Positions 33,022-41,519 of a DNA stretch of 64,000 bases are shown piece after piece. Where the stretch lies: the NCBI RefSeq assembly GCF_003590795.1, contig NZ_QYUL01000004.1, positions 372,001 to 436,000 of the forward strand, written 5' to 3'. Position 1 is the stretch's first letter, and each line of letters opens with the position of its first letter. Below the pieces are notes generated by a model. The model was not told the origin of the DNA, did no database searches, and saw only the letters and a program-made list of their open reading frames with translations. This stretch comes from Azospirillum cavernae (lineage in GTDB: Bacteria; Pseudomonadota; Alphaproteobacteria; Azospirillales; Azospirillaceae). Both the position numbers and the translations under genes were made by a program.

Positions 33022-33717
33022 CTACGATGCGCCTTTTGTTTTGAGGGGTTCCGCGCCGCTTCCCTCCGATTTCAGCAGGCTGATGATCGCGTCGCCAATC
33101 ATCCCTTTGTGGCGGGCGCGGGTGTCGGGGGCGGCCAGATCCTGATGGAAAATCAGAGTGAAGGTGTGGCGGTTCGACACCCGAAAAAAGCAGAAGGCGC
33201 TGATCATCAGATGCAGATCCGTCGGTGAGATCGCGTTCCGGAACAGTCCAGCGGCCCGGCCCGCGTCCAGGATCTTGCGGATCGTGTCGATAACCGTGAC
33301 GTTCAGATTGCCGATGACGGTGGAAGCCTTCATGTGTTCGGCCCGGTGGATGTTTTCGATGCTCACCAGCCGGATGAAATCCTCGTGCTGCTCCTGATAG
33401 TCGAAGGTGAAGTCGATCAGGGTGCGGATCGCCGTTTCCGGCTCCAAATCTTCCAGGTTCAGCGTGTTTTCGATGCTGCGGATGTCGCTGTAGGCCTTTT
33501 CCAGAACGGCCAGATACAGCCCTTCCTTGCTGCCGAAATAATAATAGATCATCCGCTTGGTCGTGCGCGTCCGCTCGGCGATGGCGTCCACCCGCCCGCC
33601 GCTGAAGCCCAGATTGGCGAACTCCTCCCGCGCGACGTCCAGGATGTTTTGCTTGGTCGCTTCCGGGTTGTTCTTGCGCCCGGGCTTTGGGGGCGTCGTC
33701 GGGTCGTCAGCGGTCAT
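33022..33717 (-). CDS. TetR-family transcriptional regulator
   Basis: 231 aa. The N-terminal HTH is typical (KQNILDVAREEFANLGF, then VDAIAERTRTTKRMIYYYFGSKEGLYLAVLEKAY). The C-terminal domain is helical and similar to TetR proteins often found by aromatic-acid catabolic genes. It is convergent with the toxin-like gene and divergent from yefM-yoeB. The nearest sizeable target is the transporter/quinate operon at 34875. Autoregulation through the AT-rich region at 33761-33810 is likely. Confidence 0.88.
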   Translation of the reverse strand: MTADDPTTPPKPGRKNNPEATKQNILDVAREEFANLGFSGGRVDAIAERTRTTKRMIYYYFGSKEGLYLAVLEKAYSDIRSIENTLNLEDLEPETAIRTLIDFTFDYQEQHEDFIRLVSIENIHRAEHMKASTVIGNLNVTVIDTIRKILDAGRAAGLFRNAISPTDLHLMISAFCFFRVSNRHTFTLIFHQDLAAPDTRARHKGMIGDAIISLLKSEGSGAEPLKTKGAS

Positions 33718-33887
33718 GCCATCATCCGTGCGCGGTCGGCGCCAAGCGCCCCGATGCTGGTGTCATGAACCAATTGGACCAAAATGTCAAATATTATACA
33801 TATCAATGACTTATGTTGGTTCTCTCGCTTTTCTCCGCCTCGCCTCCGGCCATTGACTCCGGCCTTATCCAAAGGCACAGTGCAAGG

Positions 33888-33905
33888 TGTACAGAAATTT
33901 GTACG
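33888..33905. promoter_or_regulatory. Candidate YefM-YoeB operator
   Basis: TGTACA (33888-33893) and TGTACG (33900-33905) lie about 70 bp before yefM with a centre-to-centre distance of 12 bp. The known E. coli YefM-YoeB operator uses TGTACA cores at the same spacing. The first core is perfect and the second has one mismatch. Confidence 0.65.
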
Positions 33906-33973
33906 TGATCGGTCTACAGCTTCAGATCGCCGTCCCAACGACGCTGGCCTGAACAACCAGACAGGAATCCGCC

Positions 33974-34228
33974 ATGGCCCATGTCAGCTACACCGAACTC
34001 CGCCAGAATCTCGCCGGATTGATGGACGAGGTGTGCGACAGCCGCGCGCCTCTGGTCGTCACCCGCCAAGGCGGTCGGTCGGTGGTCATGATGTCCCTGG
34101 AAGAGTTTGAGGGCATGGAGGAAACCCTTCATCTCCTCCACAGCCCGGCCAACGCCGCCCGCCTGCTTGCCTCGATCCAACAGGCCGAAGAGGGACGCCT
34201 TGTCGAGCGCGACCTCGTCGAGGAATGA
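33974..34228 (+). CDS. yefM: Antitoxin YefM (type II toxin-antitoxin)
   Basis: 84-aa Phd/YefM-family antitoxin. The N-terminal DNA-binding fold is evident in VSYTELRQNLAGLMDEV and VVTRQGGRSVVMMSLEEFEGM, followed by an acidic flexible C-terminal tail (EEGRLVERDLVEE) that would wrap the toxin. It overlaps yoeB by four bases (ATGA), so antitoxin is made first. A TGTACA operator pair lies upstream. It neutralises YoeB and represses the operon. Confidence 0.95.
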   Translation: MAHVSYTELRQNLAGLMDEVCDSRAPLVVTRQGGRSVVMMSLEEFEGMEETLHLLHSPANAARLLASIQQAEEGRLVERDLVEE

Positions 34229-34491
34229 AAACGGCCTTCACGGACATCGGCTGGAACGATTACCAGCATTGGATTGACGCGGATCGCGACATGCTGCGCC
34301 GGATCAATGACCTGATTCGCGACGTCAAGCGAACCCCCTTCAAAGGGATCGGCAAGCCCGAACCGCTGAAACACAGCCTGAAGGGCTGGTGGTCCCGCCG
34401 CATCACCGGGGAACACCGCCTTGTCTACACGGTCATGGGGGAGGGCGACAGCCAAACCCTGGTGATCGCAGCCTGCCGGTTCCATTACTGA
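34225..34491 (+). CDS. yoeB: Toxin YoeB (mRNA endoribonuclease)
   Basis: 88-aa RelE-superfamily ribosome-dependent mRNA interferase, near the 84 aa of E. coli YoeB. It keeps the family core: FTDIGWNDYQHWI, RRINDLIRDVKRTPFKGIGKPEPLK and the C-terminal WSRRITGEHRLVYTV...CRFHY. The Glu, Arg, His and Tyr residues near the end form the active site in YoeB. It cleaves mRNA at the ribosomal A site when freed from YefM. The ATGA overlap with yefM is standard. Confidence 0.96.
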   Translation: MKTAFTDIGWNDYQHWIDADRDMLRRINDLIRDVKRTPFKGIGKPEPLKHSLKGWWSRRITGEHRLVYTVMGEGDSQTLVIAACRFHY

Positions 34492-34874
34492 CCAACCGTC
34501 GCCGAGGCCGCGTCGCTTTTCGGCCCGTCCTTGACGGTCGCGCCGATCCTTGCCCCTGCGCGCCATATCCCGTGCGCGCGCCTGCCCCCATCTCCGGGCG
34601 ATAGCCGCCCATACACTCAATCAGTGTAAGGACAATCAAGAATCAGATTGTTCGTGGCAGAAATCAGTTGCGCCAAAATGTACGAACCAGTACGTTCTTT
34701 ATCGAGGCCGCGCGGCGGGCTGCTGATCCTTCAGACGGCGGCGGTCGTCCCCGACAGGGTTCACGGGCCTCGACCGGCTTATTCTGATCCGTCGCCCGGC
34801 GTGGCGACGCAAAAGCGGCGGCCAAGCCGCGATCCACGCACCGCCGACCATGATCCGCAGGGGAGGACGCGCCT
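34492..34874. other. 383-bp promoter region of the ABC transporter/quinate operon
   Basis: No credible gene. It contains GAAC-CCAGTA-like imperfect symmetry around 34680-34697 (GTACGAACCAGTACGTTC), which ends about 180 bp upstream of the first permease. The 9-mer CCAAAATGT at 34673-34681 is also present near the tetR promoter (33779-33787). Confidence 0.4.
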
Positions 34875-35543
34875 TTGGGCTACACACTTGACTTCACCGT
34901 CGTGCTCGACGCGCTGCCATCCCTGCTGTGGGGCTGTTTGGGCACCATCGGCTTGGCGCTGTCCGGGATGACGCTGGCGCTGGCGGTCGGGGTGGGCGGA
35001 GTCGTCGCGCGCGGCTCGTCGCGCCGCTGGCTGCGCTCAATCGTCATCGCCTTTGTCGAGCTGGTGCGCAACACGCCCTTTCTGGTGCAGATCTTCTTCC
35101 TGTTCTTCGCCCTGCCCAACGTCGGGCTGACGCTGAACCCGACGGTCACGGCGATCATCGCCCTTGGCCTGAACGGCGGCGCCTACGCCATCGAGATCAT
35201 CCGGGGCGGGGTGCAGAGCATCGACAAGGGGCAGATCGAAGCCGGTTTGGCGCTGGGCCTGCACAAGGGGCAGGTGTTCCGCATGATCGTGCTGAAACCG
35301 GCCCTGCGCGCCATTTACCCATCGCTGACCGGCCAGTTCATCATGCTGACCCTGACGTCGAGCATCTGTTCGGCCATCTCGGCCTATGAATTGACCTCGG
35401 TGGCGCAGCGGATCGAGTCCGAAACCTTCCGCAGTTTCGAGGTCTATTTCACCATCACGCTGATGTATCTGGCGATTTCCTGGCTGCTGATGACCGGCTT
35501 CTCGGTCTTCTCCCGCCGCTACTTCGACTATCCGACCCGATAG
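34875..35543 (+). CDS. ABC transporter permease, polar amino-acid (HisM/GltK) family
   Basis: 222 aa with about five TM helices and the EAA loop QIEAGLALGLHKGQVFRMIVLKPALR that contacts the ATPase. It starts at a TTG (34875) after a GGGGAGGA SD. The family moves amino acids and related small charged solutes. It begins a four-gene importer with the next permease (12 bp away), the binding protein and the ATPase. The downstream aroQ-quiC-shikimate dehydrogenase genes point to a hydroxy-carboxylic acid such as quinate or shikimate rather than an amino acid. Confidence 0.9.
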   Translation: MGYTLDFTVVLDALPSLLWGCLGTIGLALSGMTLALAVGVGGVVARGSSRRWLRSIVIAFVELVRNTPFLVQIFFLFFALPNVGLTLNPTVTAIIALGLNGGAYAIEIIRGGVQSIDKGQIEAGLALGLHKGQVFRMIVLKPALRAIYPSLTGQFIMLTLTSSICSAISAYELTSVAQRIESETFRSFEVYFTITLMYLAISWLLMTGFSVFSRRYFDYPTR

Positions 35544-35554
35544 GAGCGGCTGAC

Positions 35555-36211
35555 ATGGGAACCACATTCGGTCTGGGCGAGCTGGGCTTTCTGATCCAGG
35601 GCCTGAAATGGACGGTGCTGCTGGCGGCCATCGCCTTCGTCGGCGGCGGAATCGGCGGGCTGGGGGTGGCGCTGGCGCGGACCTCCACCTCGCGCGCCTT
35701 GCGGCGGATCACCGGCGGCTACATCGCCGTGTTTCAAGGCACGCCGCTGCTGATGCAACTGTTCGTCATCTATTACGGGCTGGGGTTGATCGGGTTGACG
35801 CTGCCCGCCTGGGTCGCCGTCGCCATCGCCTTCACGCTGCACGCCAGCGCCTTCCTCGGCGAGATCTGGCGCGGTTCCATCGAGGCGCTGCCCAAGGGCC
35901 AGTTCGAGGCGGCGAAGGCGCTGGGGCTGCATTACGTCCCCCGGATGCGCGACGTCATCCTGCCGCAAGCGCTGCGCATCGCCCTGCCCGCCACCATCGG
36001 TTTTCTGGTCCAGCTCATCAAGGGAACCTCGCTGGCCGCCATCGTCGGCTTCATCGAGTTGGCCCGCGCCGGTCAGATCGTGTCGAACCAGACCTATGAG
36101 CCGCTGCTCGTCTTCTCCGTCGTCGGCGCGATCTATTTCGCCCTGTGCTGGCCGCTGTCGCTCTACGGCATGCGCGTCGAAAGCCGGATCGCCCGCGCTG
36201 CCGCCCGTTGA
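35555..36211 (+). CDS. ABC transporter permease, polar amino-acid family (second subunit)
   Basis: 218 aa, partner of the preceding permease, with about five TM helices and the EAA-type loop QFEAAKALGLHYVPRMRDVILPQALR. A TAGGAGCGG ribosome-binding site overlaps the end of the first permease. The two should form a heterodimer in the inner membrane. Only the gene neighbourhood suggests the substrate. Confidence 0.92.
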   Translation: MGTTFGLGELGFLIQGLKWTVLLAAIAFVGGGIGGLGVALARTSTSRALRRITGGYIAVFQGTPLLMQLFVIYYGLGLIGLTLPAWVAVAIAFTLHASAFLGEIWRGSIEALPKGQFEAAKALGLHYVPRMRDVILPQALRIALPATIGFLVQLIKGTSLAAIVGFIELARAGQIVSNQTYEPLLVFSVVGAIYFALCWPLSLYGMRVESRIARAAAR

Positions 36212-36257
36212 TCGTTCCAAGCCCACCCGCAACGCAAAAAACAGAGGAAGCGCCACC

Positions 36258-37106
36258 ATGACCGACACGCCGATTTTCCGCCCGACCCGCCGCAGCGTTC
36301 TGGGGGCCGGCCTCGCCGCGCTGGCCGCCCCGGCGCTGCTGACCCTGCCGCGCGACGCCGCCGCCCAAACCGTGTCCGACATCAAGAGCAAGGGCAAGCT
36401 GGTCGTCGGCATCCAGGGCGACAACGCGCCGTGGGGCTTCCTGAACTCCCAAGGCGTGCAGGAGGGCTTTGACGCCGACGTCGCCAAGCTGTTCGGCAAG
36501 CAGTTGGGGGTTCCGGTGGAATTCATGGCGACGGCGGTGGCCAACCGCATTCCGGCGCTGGTGACGGGGCGGGTGGACATTCTGTTCGCCACCATGGGCA
36601 TGTACCCCGACCGCGCCAAGGCGATCCAATTCTCCAAGCCCTACGCCGCCAACGACATCATTCTGGTGGCGGCCAAGGGAACGGCCATCGCCACCCCCGC
36701 CGACATGAAGAATTTCACCATCGGCGTCGCCCGGTCGAGCGCGCAGGACACCGCCGTGACCAAGGTCGCCCCGGAAGGCACGACGATCCGCCGGTTCGAC
36801 GACGACGCGGCGACCATCCAGGCGCTGCTGTCGGGTCAGGTCCAGGCGGTGGGGGCCAACCAGTTCTACCCGCTGCGCCTCAACAAATCCCAGCCCGGCG
36901 CCTATGAGCGGAAGCTCGATTTCGTCCGCCAATACAACGGGGCCGGAACCCGTCTGGGCCAAAAGGAATGGAATGAGGCGGTCAACGCCTTCATCGACAC
37001 GATCAAGGCCAACGGCGAACTGGCCAAGATCTACCAGACCTGGATGGGCTTCACCCCGCCGGAATTCCCGACCACGCTGGAGGGCGTCCCCTTCACCGTC
37101 GGCTGA
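36258..37106 (+). CDS. Periplasmic solute-binding protein, family 3
   Basis: 282 aa, SBP_bac_3 domain. A Tat-like signal is present (TRRSVLGAG, hydrophobic stretch, then AAAQ). The mature protein begins VSDIKSKGKLVVGIQGDNAPWGF and continues with MGMYPDRAKAIQFSKPY, a typical family-3 segment. The ATG at 36258 has the SD GAGGAAG; the frame is open upstream within the permease gene but that part is not used. It captures the substrate for the two adjacent permeases. Confidence 0.92.
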   Translation: MTDTPIFRPTRRSVLGAGLAALAAPALLTLPRDAAAQTVSDIKSKGKLVVGIQGDNAPWGFLNSQGVQEGFDADVAKLFGKQLGVPVEFMATAVANRIPALVTGRVDILFATMGMYPDRAKAIQFSKPYAANDIILVAAKGTAIATPADMKNFTIGVARSSAQDTAVTKVAPEGTTIRRFDDDAATIQALLSGQVQAVGANQFYPLRLNKSQPGAYERKLDFVRQYNGAGTRLGQKEWNEAVNAFIDTIKANGELAKIYQTWMGFTPPEFPTTLEGVPFTVG

Positions 37107-37200
37107 CCGCCGCCCCTGCGCCGCCGTTCCTTGTTCAACGGCGGCGCAGGGGTTCCTGCCCCACCCCGCCACCCTCTTCCCGTGCGAGGACATCCGCGCC

Positions 37201-37977
37201 ATGCCGTCAACCGCCGCCGCCGCGTCGCCTTCGGGTGACGATCCTCTCATCGTGATGGAGGACGTGAACAAATGGTACGGGGCCTATCACGCCCTGCGCG
37301 ACGTCAACCTGTCGGTTCGCCGGGGGGAAAAGATCGTGCTGTGCGGCCCCTCCGGGTCGGGCAAAAGCACGCTGATCCGCTGCGTCAACCATCTGGAAAC
37401 CATCAAGACCGGGCGGATCATCGTGGACGGCGTGCGGCTGGACGACAGCACGCGCAGCGTCGACGCGGTGCGCAGCGAGGTCGGGATGGTGTTCCAGAAC
37501 TTCAACCTGTTCCCGCACATGACGGTGCTGCAAAACTGCACGCTGGCCCCGATGCGGGTGCGCGGCGTCACGGCGGCGGCGGCGGAGGCCACGGCCAAAC
37601 GCTATCTGGAGCGGGTGCGCATCGCCGAACACGCCCACAAATACCCGGCCCAACTGTCGGGCGGCCAGCAGCAGCGCGTCGCCATCGCCCGCGCGCTCTG
37701 CATGGAACCCAAAGTGATGCTGTTCGACGAGCCGACCTCCGCCCTTGATCCCGAAATGGTGAAGGAGGTGCTGGACACCATGGTCGGTCTGGCCCGCGAC
37801 GGCATGACGATGGTGTGCGTCACCCACGAAATGGGCTTCGCCCGGCAGGTCGCCGACCGCGTGATCTTCATGGCCGAAGGCCAGATTTTGGAAGAGGCCG
37901 AACCGGAGAGCTTCTTCCGCGCGCCCAAACACCCGCGCGCCCGCAGCTTCCTGGGCGAAATCCTCGCCCATCACTGA
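37201..37977 (+). CDS. ABC transporter ATP-binding protein (polar amino-acid type)
   Basis: 258 aa from the ATG at 37201 (an upstream in-frame extension overlaps the binding-protein gene). It has Walker A GPSGSGKST, Q-loop VFQNFNLFPHMTVLQN, signature LSGGQQQR, Walker B VMLFDEPTSALDPE and H-loop VTHEM. It energises the two permeases. After it, three catabolic genes follow in the same direction, so transport and catabolism are probably cotranscribed. Confidence 0.94.
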   Translation: MPSTAAAASPSGDDPLIVMEDVNKWYGAYHALRDVNLSVRRGEKIVLCGPSGSGKSTLIRCVNHLETIKTGRIIVDGVRLDDSTRSVDAVRSEVGMVFQNFNLFPHMTVLQNCTLAPMRVRGVTAAAAEATAKRYLERVRIAEHAHKYPAQLSGGQQQRVAIARALCMEPKVMLFDEPTSALDPEMVKEVLDTMVGLARDGMTMVCVTHEMGFARQVADRVIFMAEGQILEEAEPESFFRAPKHPRARSFLGEILAHH

Positions 37978-38058
37978 CCGGACGGGCGCGATCCGCGCCG
38001 CGTTTCCCCCCTCCGTTCCGCGCGTCCCGTCACCGATCCAGCCCCGGCAGGAGATCGC

Positions 38059-38514
38059 ATGAGCCGTCTTGTCTATATCTTGAACGGGCCGAACCTGAAT
38101 CTGCTGGGCAAGCGCCAGCCCGAGATTTACGGCCACGTCACCTTGGCCGACGTGGAGGCCGAATGCCGCGCGCTGGCGGGCGAGTTGGACCTCGCCATCC
38201 GCTTCCACCAGAGCAACCGCGAGTATGAGCTGATCGACTGGATTCACGAGGCGCGGAACGACGCGGGCGGGATCGTCATCAACCCGGCGGCCTTCACCCA
38301 CACCTCCGTCGCGATCCTCGACGCGCTGAACGCTTTCGACGCCCCGGTGATCGAAATCCACATCTCCAACGTCCACAAGCGCGAGCCGTTCCGCCACCAC
38401 TCCTTCGTCTCGGCGCGGGCCGATGGGGTGATCGCCGGGTTCGGCACGCAGGGTTACGGGCTGGCGCTGCGGCGCGTCGCCCGCTTGATCGACGAGCAGG
38501 CCGGGCGGGCCTGA
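38059..38514 (+). CDS. aroQ: Type II 3-dehydroquinate dehydratase
   Basis: 151-aa flavodoxin-like enzyme converting 3-dehydroquinate to 3-dehydroshikimate. It shows ILNGPNLNLLGKRQPEIYG (catalytic Arg/Tyr loop), NPAAFTHTS (catalytic His) and EIHISNVHKREPFRHHS. Its position between a transporter ATPase and quiC suggests the catabolic, quinate-degrading role rather than aromatic biosynthesis. The SD CAGGAGAT precedes the ATG. Confidence 0.95.
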   Translation: MSRLVYILNGPNLNLLGKRQPEIYGHVTLADVEAECRALAGELDLAIRFHQSNREYELIDWIHEARNDAGGIVINPAAFTHTSVAILDALNAFDAPVIEIHISNVHKREPFRHHSFVSARADGVIAGFGTQGYGLALRRVARLIDEQAGRA

Positions 38515-38564
38515 CCACCTCTCCCCGCCCCCTTTCCGCCGCCCACAGCGTCAGGAGCCGTCCG

Positions 38565-40487
38565 ATGCCCACCCCCGCCTTTGCGAAATCCATCGCCACC
38601 GTCTCGCTGAGCGGCACCCTGCCGGAAAAGCTGGAGGCGGCCGCCACCATCGGATTCGATGGGGTGGAGATTTTTGAAAGCGATCTGCTGACCTTCGACG
38701 GCTCCCCCGCCGACGTGCGGCGCATCGCCGAGGGGCTGGGGCTGGCCATCACCCTGTTCCAACCCTTCCGCGATTTCGAGGCGATGCCCGACCCGATCCG
38801 CGCCCGCAACCTCGACCGCGCCGAACGCAAATTCGACGTGATGGAGGCGCTGGGAACCGATCTGGTGCTGGTCTGCTCCAACGTGCAGCCGCACGCCATC
38901 GACGACCCGGCCCGCGCCGCCGCCGATCTGGCCGAGATGGCCGACCGCGCCCAGCGCCGGGGCCTGCGCGTGGGGTACGAGGCGCTGGCCTGGGGCCGCC
39001 ACGTCAAGCGCTGGCGGCAGGCCTGGGACATCGTCCAGCGCGCCGACCACCCGGCGTTGGGGTTGATCGTCGACAGCTTCCACACGCTGGCGCTCGACGA
39101 CGAGTTTTCCGGCATCGCCGCATTGCCGGGGGAGAAGATCTTTTTCGTGCAGTTGGCCGACGCGCCGAAGCTGTCGATGGACGTGCTGTCCTGGAGCCGC
39201 CATTTCCGCAACTTCCCCGGCCAGGGCCAGTTGCCGGTGACGCCCTTTTTGAAAGCGGTGCTGGATTCGGGCTACAGCGGCCCGCTGTCGTTGGAGATCT
39301 TCAACGACGAGTTCCGCGCCGCCCCCGCCCGGCTGACCGCGCTGGACGGTCTGCGCTCCCTGATTCACGCGGAGGCGGAGGCCGGATACGGCCCCGGCCT
39401 GCCCGAACCGCCGGTCTGCGACGGGGTGGAGTTTCTGGAATTCGCCGTGGACGACGCGGCGCGCGCGTCGCTGGCGGCGCTGCTCGTCCAATTGGGCTTC
39501 CGCCACGCCGGTCATCACCGCTCCAAGGCGGTCGATCTCTACCGCCGGGGCGGGGTCAATCTGGTGCTGAACAGCGAGGAGGATTCGGCGGCGTCGGAGC
39601 ATTTCCAGATGCACGGCCCCTCGGTCTGCGCCATGGCCTTTCGCGTGGACGACGCGCAACGGGCGATGGCCCGCGCCGAAGCGCTGAAATGCCTGTCCTG
39701 GCGCGAGCGCGTCGGCGCGGGCGAACGCCGCATCCCGGCGCTGCGCGCGCCCGACGGCACGCTGATCTATCTGGTCAACGACGATCCCGCCGGGGACGAT
39801 CCCGCCGGGCGCAGCATTTGGCAGGACGACTTCCACATGTTGCCGGGCGATGAGACGGACAACGGCGCCTCCGGCGCGCTGACCGGCATCGACCATGTGG
39901 CCCAGGCGCTGCCCTTCGGGCGGCTCGACAGCTTCGTGCTGTTTTACCGCGCCGTCTTCGGTTTCCTGCCGGACAGCCTGTGGGAGTTGCCCGATCCCTA
40001 CGGGTTGATCCGCAGCCGGGCGCTGGTCAGCCCCGGCGCGACGGCGGGGCGCGGGGTGCGGCTGCCGCTGAACATTTCGGAAAGCCGCCGCACGGCGACC
40101 GGGCGTTTCGTCGGGGCCACCGCCGGGGCGGGGGTGCATCACATCGCCTTTTCCAGCCCCGACATCGGCCCGCTGGTCGAGGCCGGGTTGGCGGCGGGCG
40201 TGCCGTTCCTGCCGATCCCGGCCAATTACTACGACGATCTCGCGGTCAAACACCCGCTGGACGATGACGCGCTGGCGGCGCTGAAGCAGCGCGAACTGCT
40301 CTACGACCGCGACGAGGAGGGCGAGTTCCTGCACGCCTACACCGACAGTTTCAGCGACCGCTTTTTCTTCGAGGTGGTGGAGCGGCGCGGCGGCTACCGC
40401 CAGTTCGGCGCGGTCAACGCGTCCGTCCGCATGGCGGTCCAGGCCCAGCTTCGCGAAGACCGCTGGCCCGAACGCTACCTCGACTGA
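38565..40487 (+). CDS. quiC: 3-dehydroshikimate dehydratase QuiC (xylose-isomerase-like plus HPPD-like fusion)
   Basis: 640-aa fusion like QuiC1 of Pseudomonas. The N-terminal TIM barrel (about residues 1-280) dehydrates 3-dehydroshikimate to protocatechuate and carries the metal ligands in VGYEALAWG, LIVDSFHTL and LSLEIFNDEF. The C-terminal half (about 290-640) has the 4-hydroxyphenylpyruvate-dioxygenase-like fold, with FLEFAVDD, IDHVAQALP and VHHIAFSSPDI. Its role is not established. It follows aroQ in the predicted quinate pathway. Confidence 0.9.
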   Translation: MPTPAFAKSIATVSLSGTLPEKLEAAATIGFDGVEIFESDLLTFDGSPADVRRIAEGLGLAITLFQPFRDFEAMPDPIRARNLDRAERKFDVMEALGTDLVLVCSNVQPHAIDDPARAAADLAEMADRAQRRGLRVGYEALAWGRHVKRWRQAWDIVQRADHPALGLIVDSFHTLALDDEFSGIAALPGEKIFFVQLADAPKLSMDVLSWSRHFRNFPGQGQLPVTPFLKAVLDSGYSGPLSLEIFNDEFRAAPARLTALDGLRSLIHAEAEAGYGPGLPEPPVCDGVEFLEFAVDDAARASLAALLVQLGFRHAGHHRSKAVDLYRRGGVNLVLNSEEDSAASEHFQMHGPSVCAMAFRVDDAQRAMARAEALKCLSWRERVGAGERRIPALRAPDGTLIYLVNDDPAGDDPAGRSIWQDDFHMLPGDETDNGASGALTGIDHVAQALPFGRLDSFVLFYRAVFGFLPDSLWELPDPYGLIRSRALVSPGATAGRGVRLPLNISESRRTATGRFVGATAGAGVHHIAFSSPDIGPLVEAGLAAGVPFLPIPANYYDDLAVKHPLDDDALAALKQRELLYDRDEEGEFLHAYTDSFSDRFFFEVVERRGGYRQFGAVNASVRMAVQAQLREDRWPERYLD

Positions 40488-40521
40488 CCCGACCATTCCG
40501 TTCCTTCGGAAAGACGCCATC

Positions 40522-41427
40522 ATGACCAACGCACCGCACGCCATCCCGGCCCCGGCCTCCGCCCCCGCCCCCGCCCGCGCGCCCTCCATCATCGTCGGCC
40601 TGATCGGCGCGGGAATCCAAGCCTCGCGCACCCCGCCGATGCACGAGCAAGAGGCCGACGCGCTCGGCCTGCGCTACATCTACCGCCTGATCGACCTTGA
40701 CCAGCTTCAGGTCGGGGTGGACGCGCTGCCGGATCTGCTGGAGGGGGCGGAGCGGTTGGGCTTCACCGGCTTGAACATCACCTACCCCTGCAAACAGGCG
40801 ATCATCCCGCTGTTGGACGAGCTGTCCGACGACGCGCGGGCCATCGGCGCGGTCAACACGGTGGTGCTGTCGGGCGGGCGTCGCGTCGGCCACAACACCG
40901 ATTGCTCGGGCTTCGCCGAAGGCTTCCGGCGCGGCTTGGGCGACGTGCCGCGCGCCCGCGTCGTCCAGTTGGGGGCGGGCGGCGCCGGGGCCGCCGTGGC
41001 CCACGCCGCCTTGCAATTGGGCGTCGGTCGTCTCAGCCTGTTCGACGCCGACCCGGCGCGCGCGGTCGCGCTGGCCGAGCAGCTCAACGCCCGTTTCGGC
41101 GCGGGCCGGGCCGACGCCATCGCCGAATTGGAACCGGCGATGGCCCAGGCCGACGGGCTGATCCACGCCACCCCCACCGGCATGGCGAAATTCCCCGGCC
41201 TGCCGCTGCCCGCCGAGCTGCTGCACAGCCGCCTGTGGGTCGCCGAGATCGTCTATTTCCCGCTGGAAACCGAATTGCTGCGCGAAGCCCGCGCGCGCGG
41301 CTGCCGCACGCTGGACGGCGGCGGCATGGCGGTGTTTCAAGCCAGCGACGCCTTCCGCCTGTTCACCGGGGTGGAACCGGACCCGGAGCGCATCCGCGCC
41401 CATTTCGCCGCGATGGGGGCGAACTGA
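40522..41427 (+). CDS. Shikimate/quinate dehydrogenase family protein
   Basis: 301-aa NAD(P)-dependent AroE-family enzyme. It has the substrate-binding NITYPCKQ (catalytic Lys), GHNTDCSGF (catalytic Asp) and the Rossmann VQLGAGGAGAAV motif. The N-terminus LIGAGIQASRTPPMHE matches shikimate dehydrogenase paralogues tied to catabolism. With AroQ and QuiC it would feed shikimate or quinate into 3-dehydro intermediates. The specific coenzyme cannot be told from sequence here. Confidence 0.88.
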   Translation: MTNAPHAIPAPASAPAPARAPSIIVGLIGAGIQASRTPPMHEQEADALGLRYIYRLIDLDQLQVGVDALPDLLEGAERLGFTGLNITYPCKQAIIPLLDELSDDARAIGAVNTVVLSGGRRVGHNTDCSGFAEGFRRGLGDVPRARVVQLGAGGAGAAVAHAALQLGVGRLSLFDADPARAVALAEQLNARFGAGRADAIAELEPAMAQADGLIHATPTGMAKFPGLPLPAELLHSRLWVAEIVYFPLETELLREARARGCRTLDGGGMAVFQASDAFRLFTGVEPDPERIRAHFAAMGAN

Positions 41428-41519
41428 GGGACGCGCCTGCTTTTTTCATCGGGTGAATAGCGCGGAGCGATCACGCGCGTCATACTGCGCCCTCAATCCT
41501 TGACGCAGGAGCCGCCACC

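Noticed and set aside
38454..40631. 725-codon minus-strand frame over quiC
   Set aside because: Antisense to QuiC and shikimate dehydrogenase; shadow composition.
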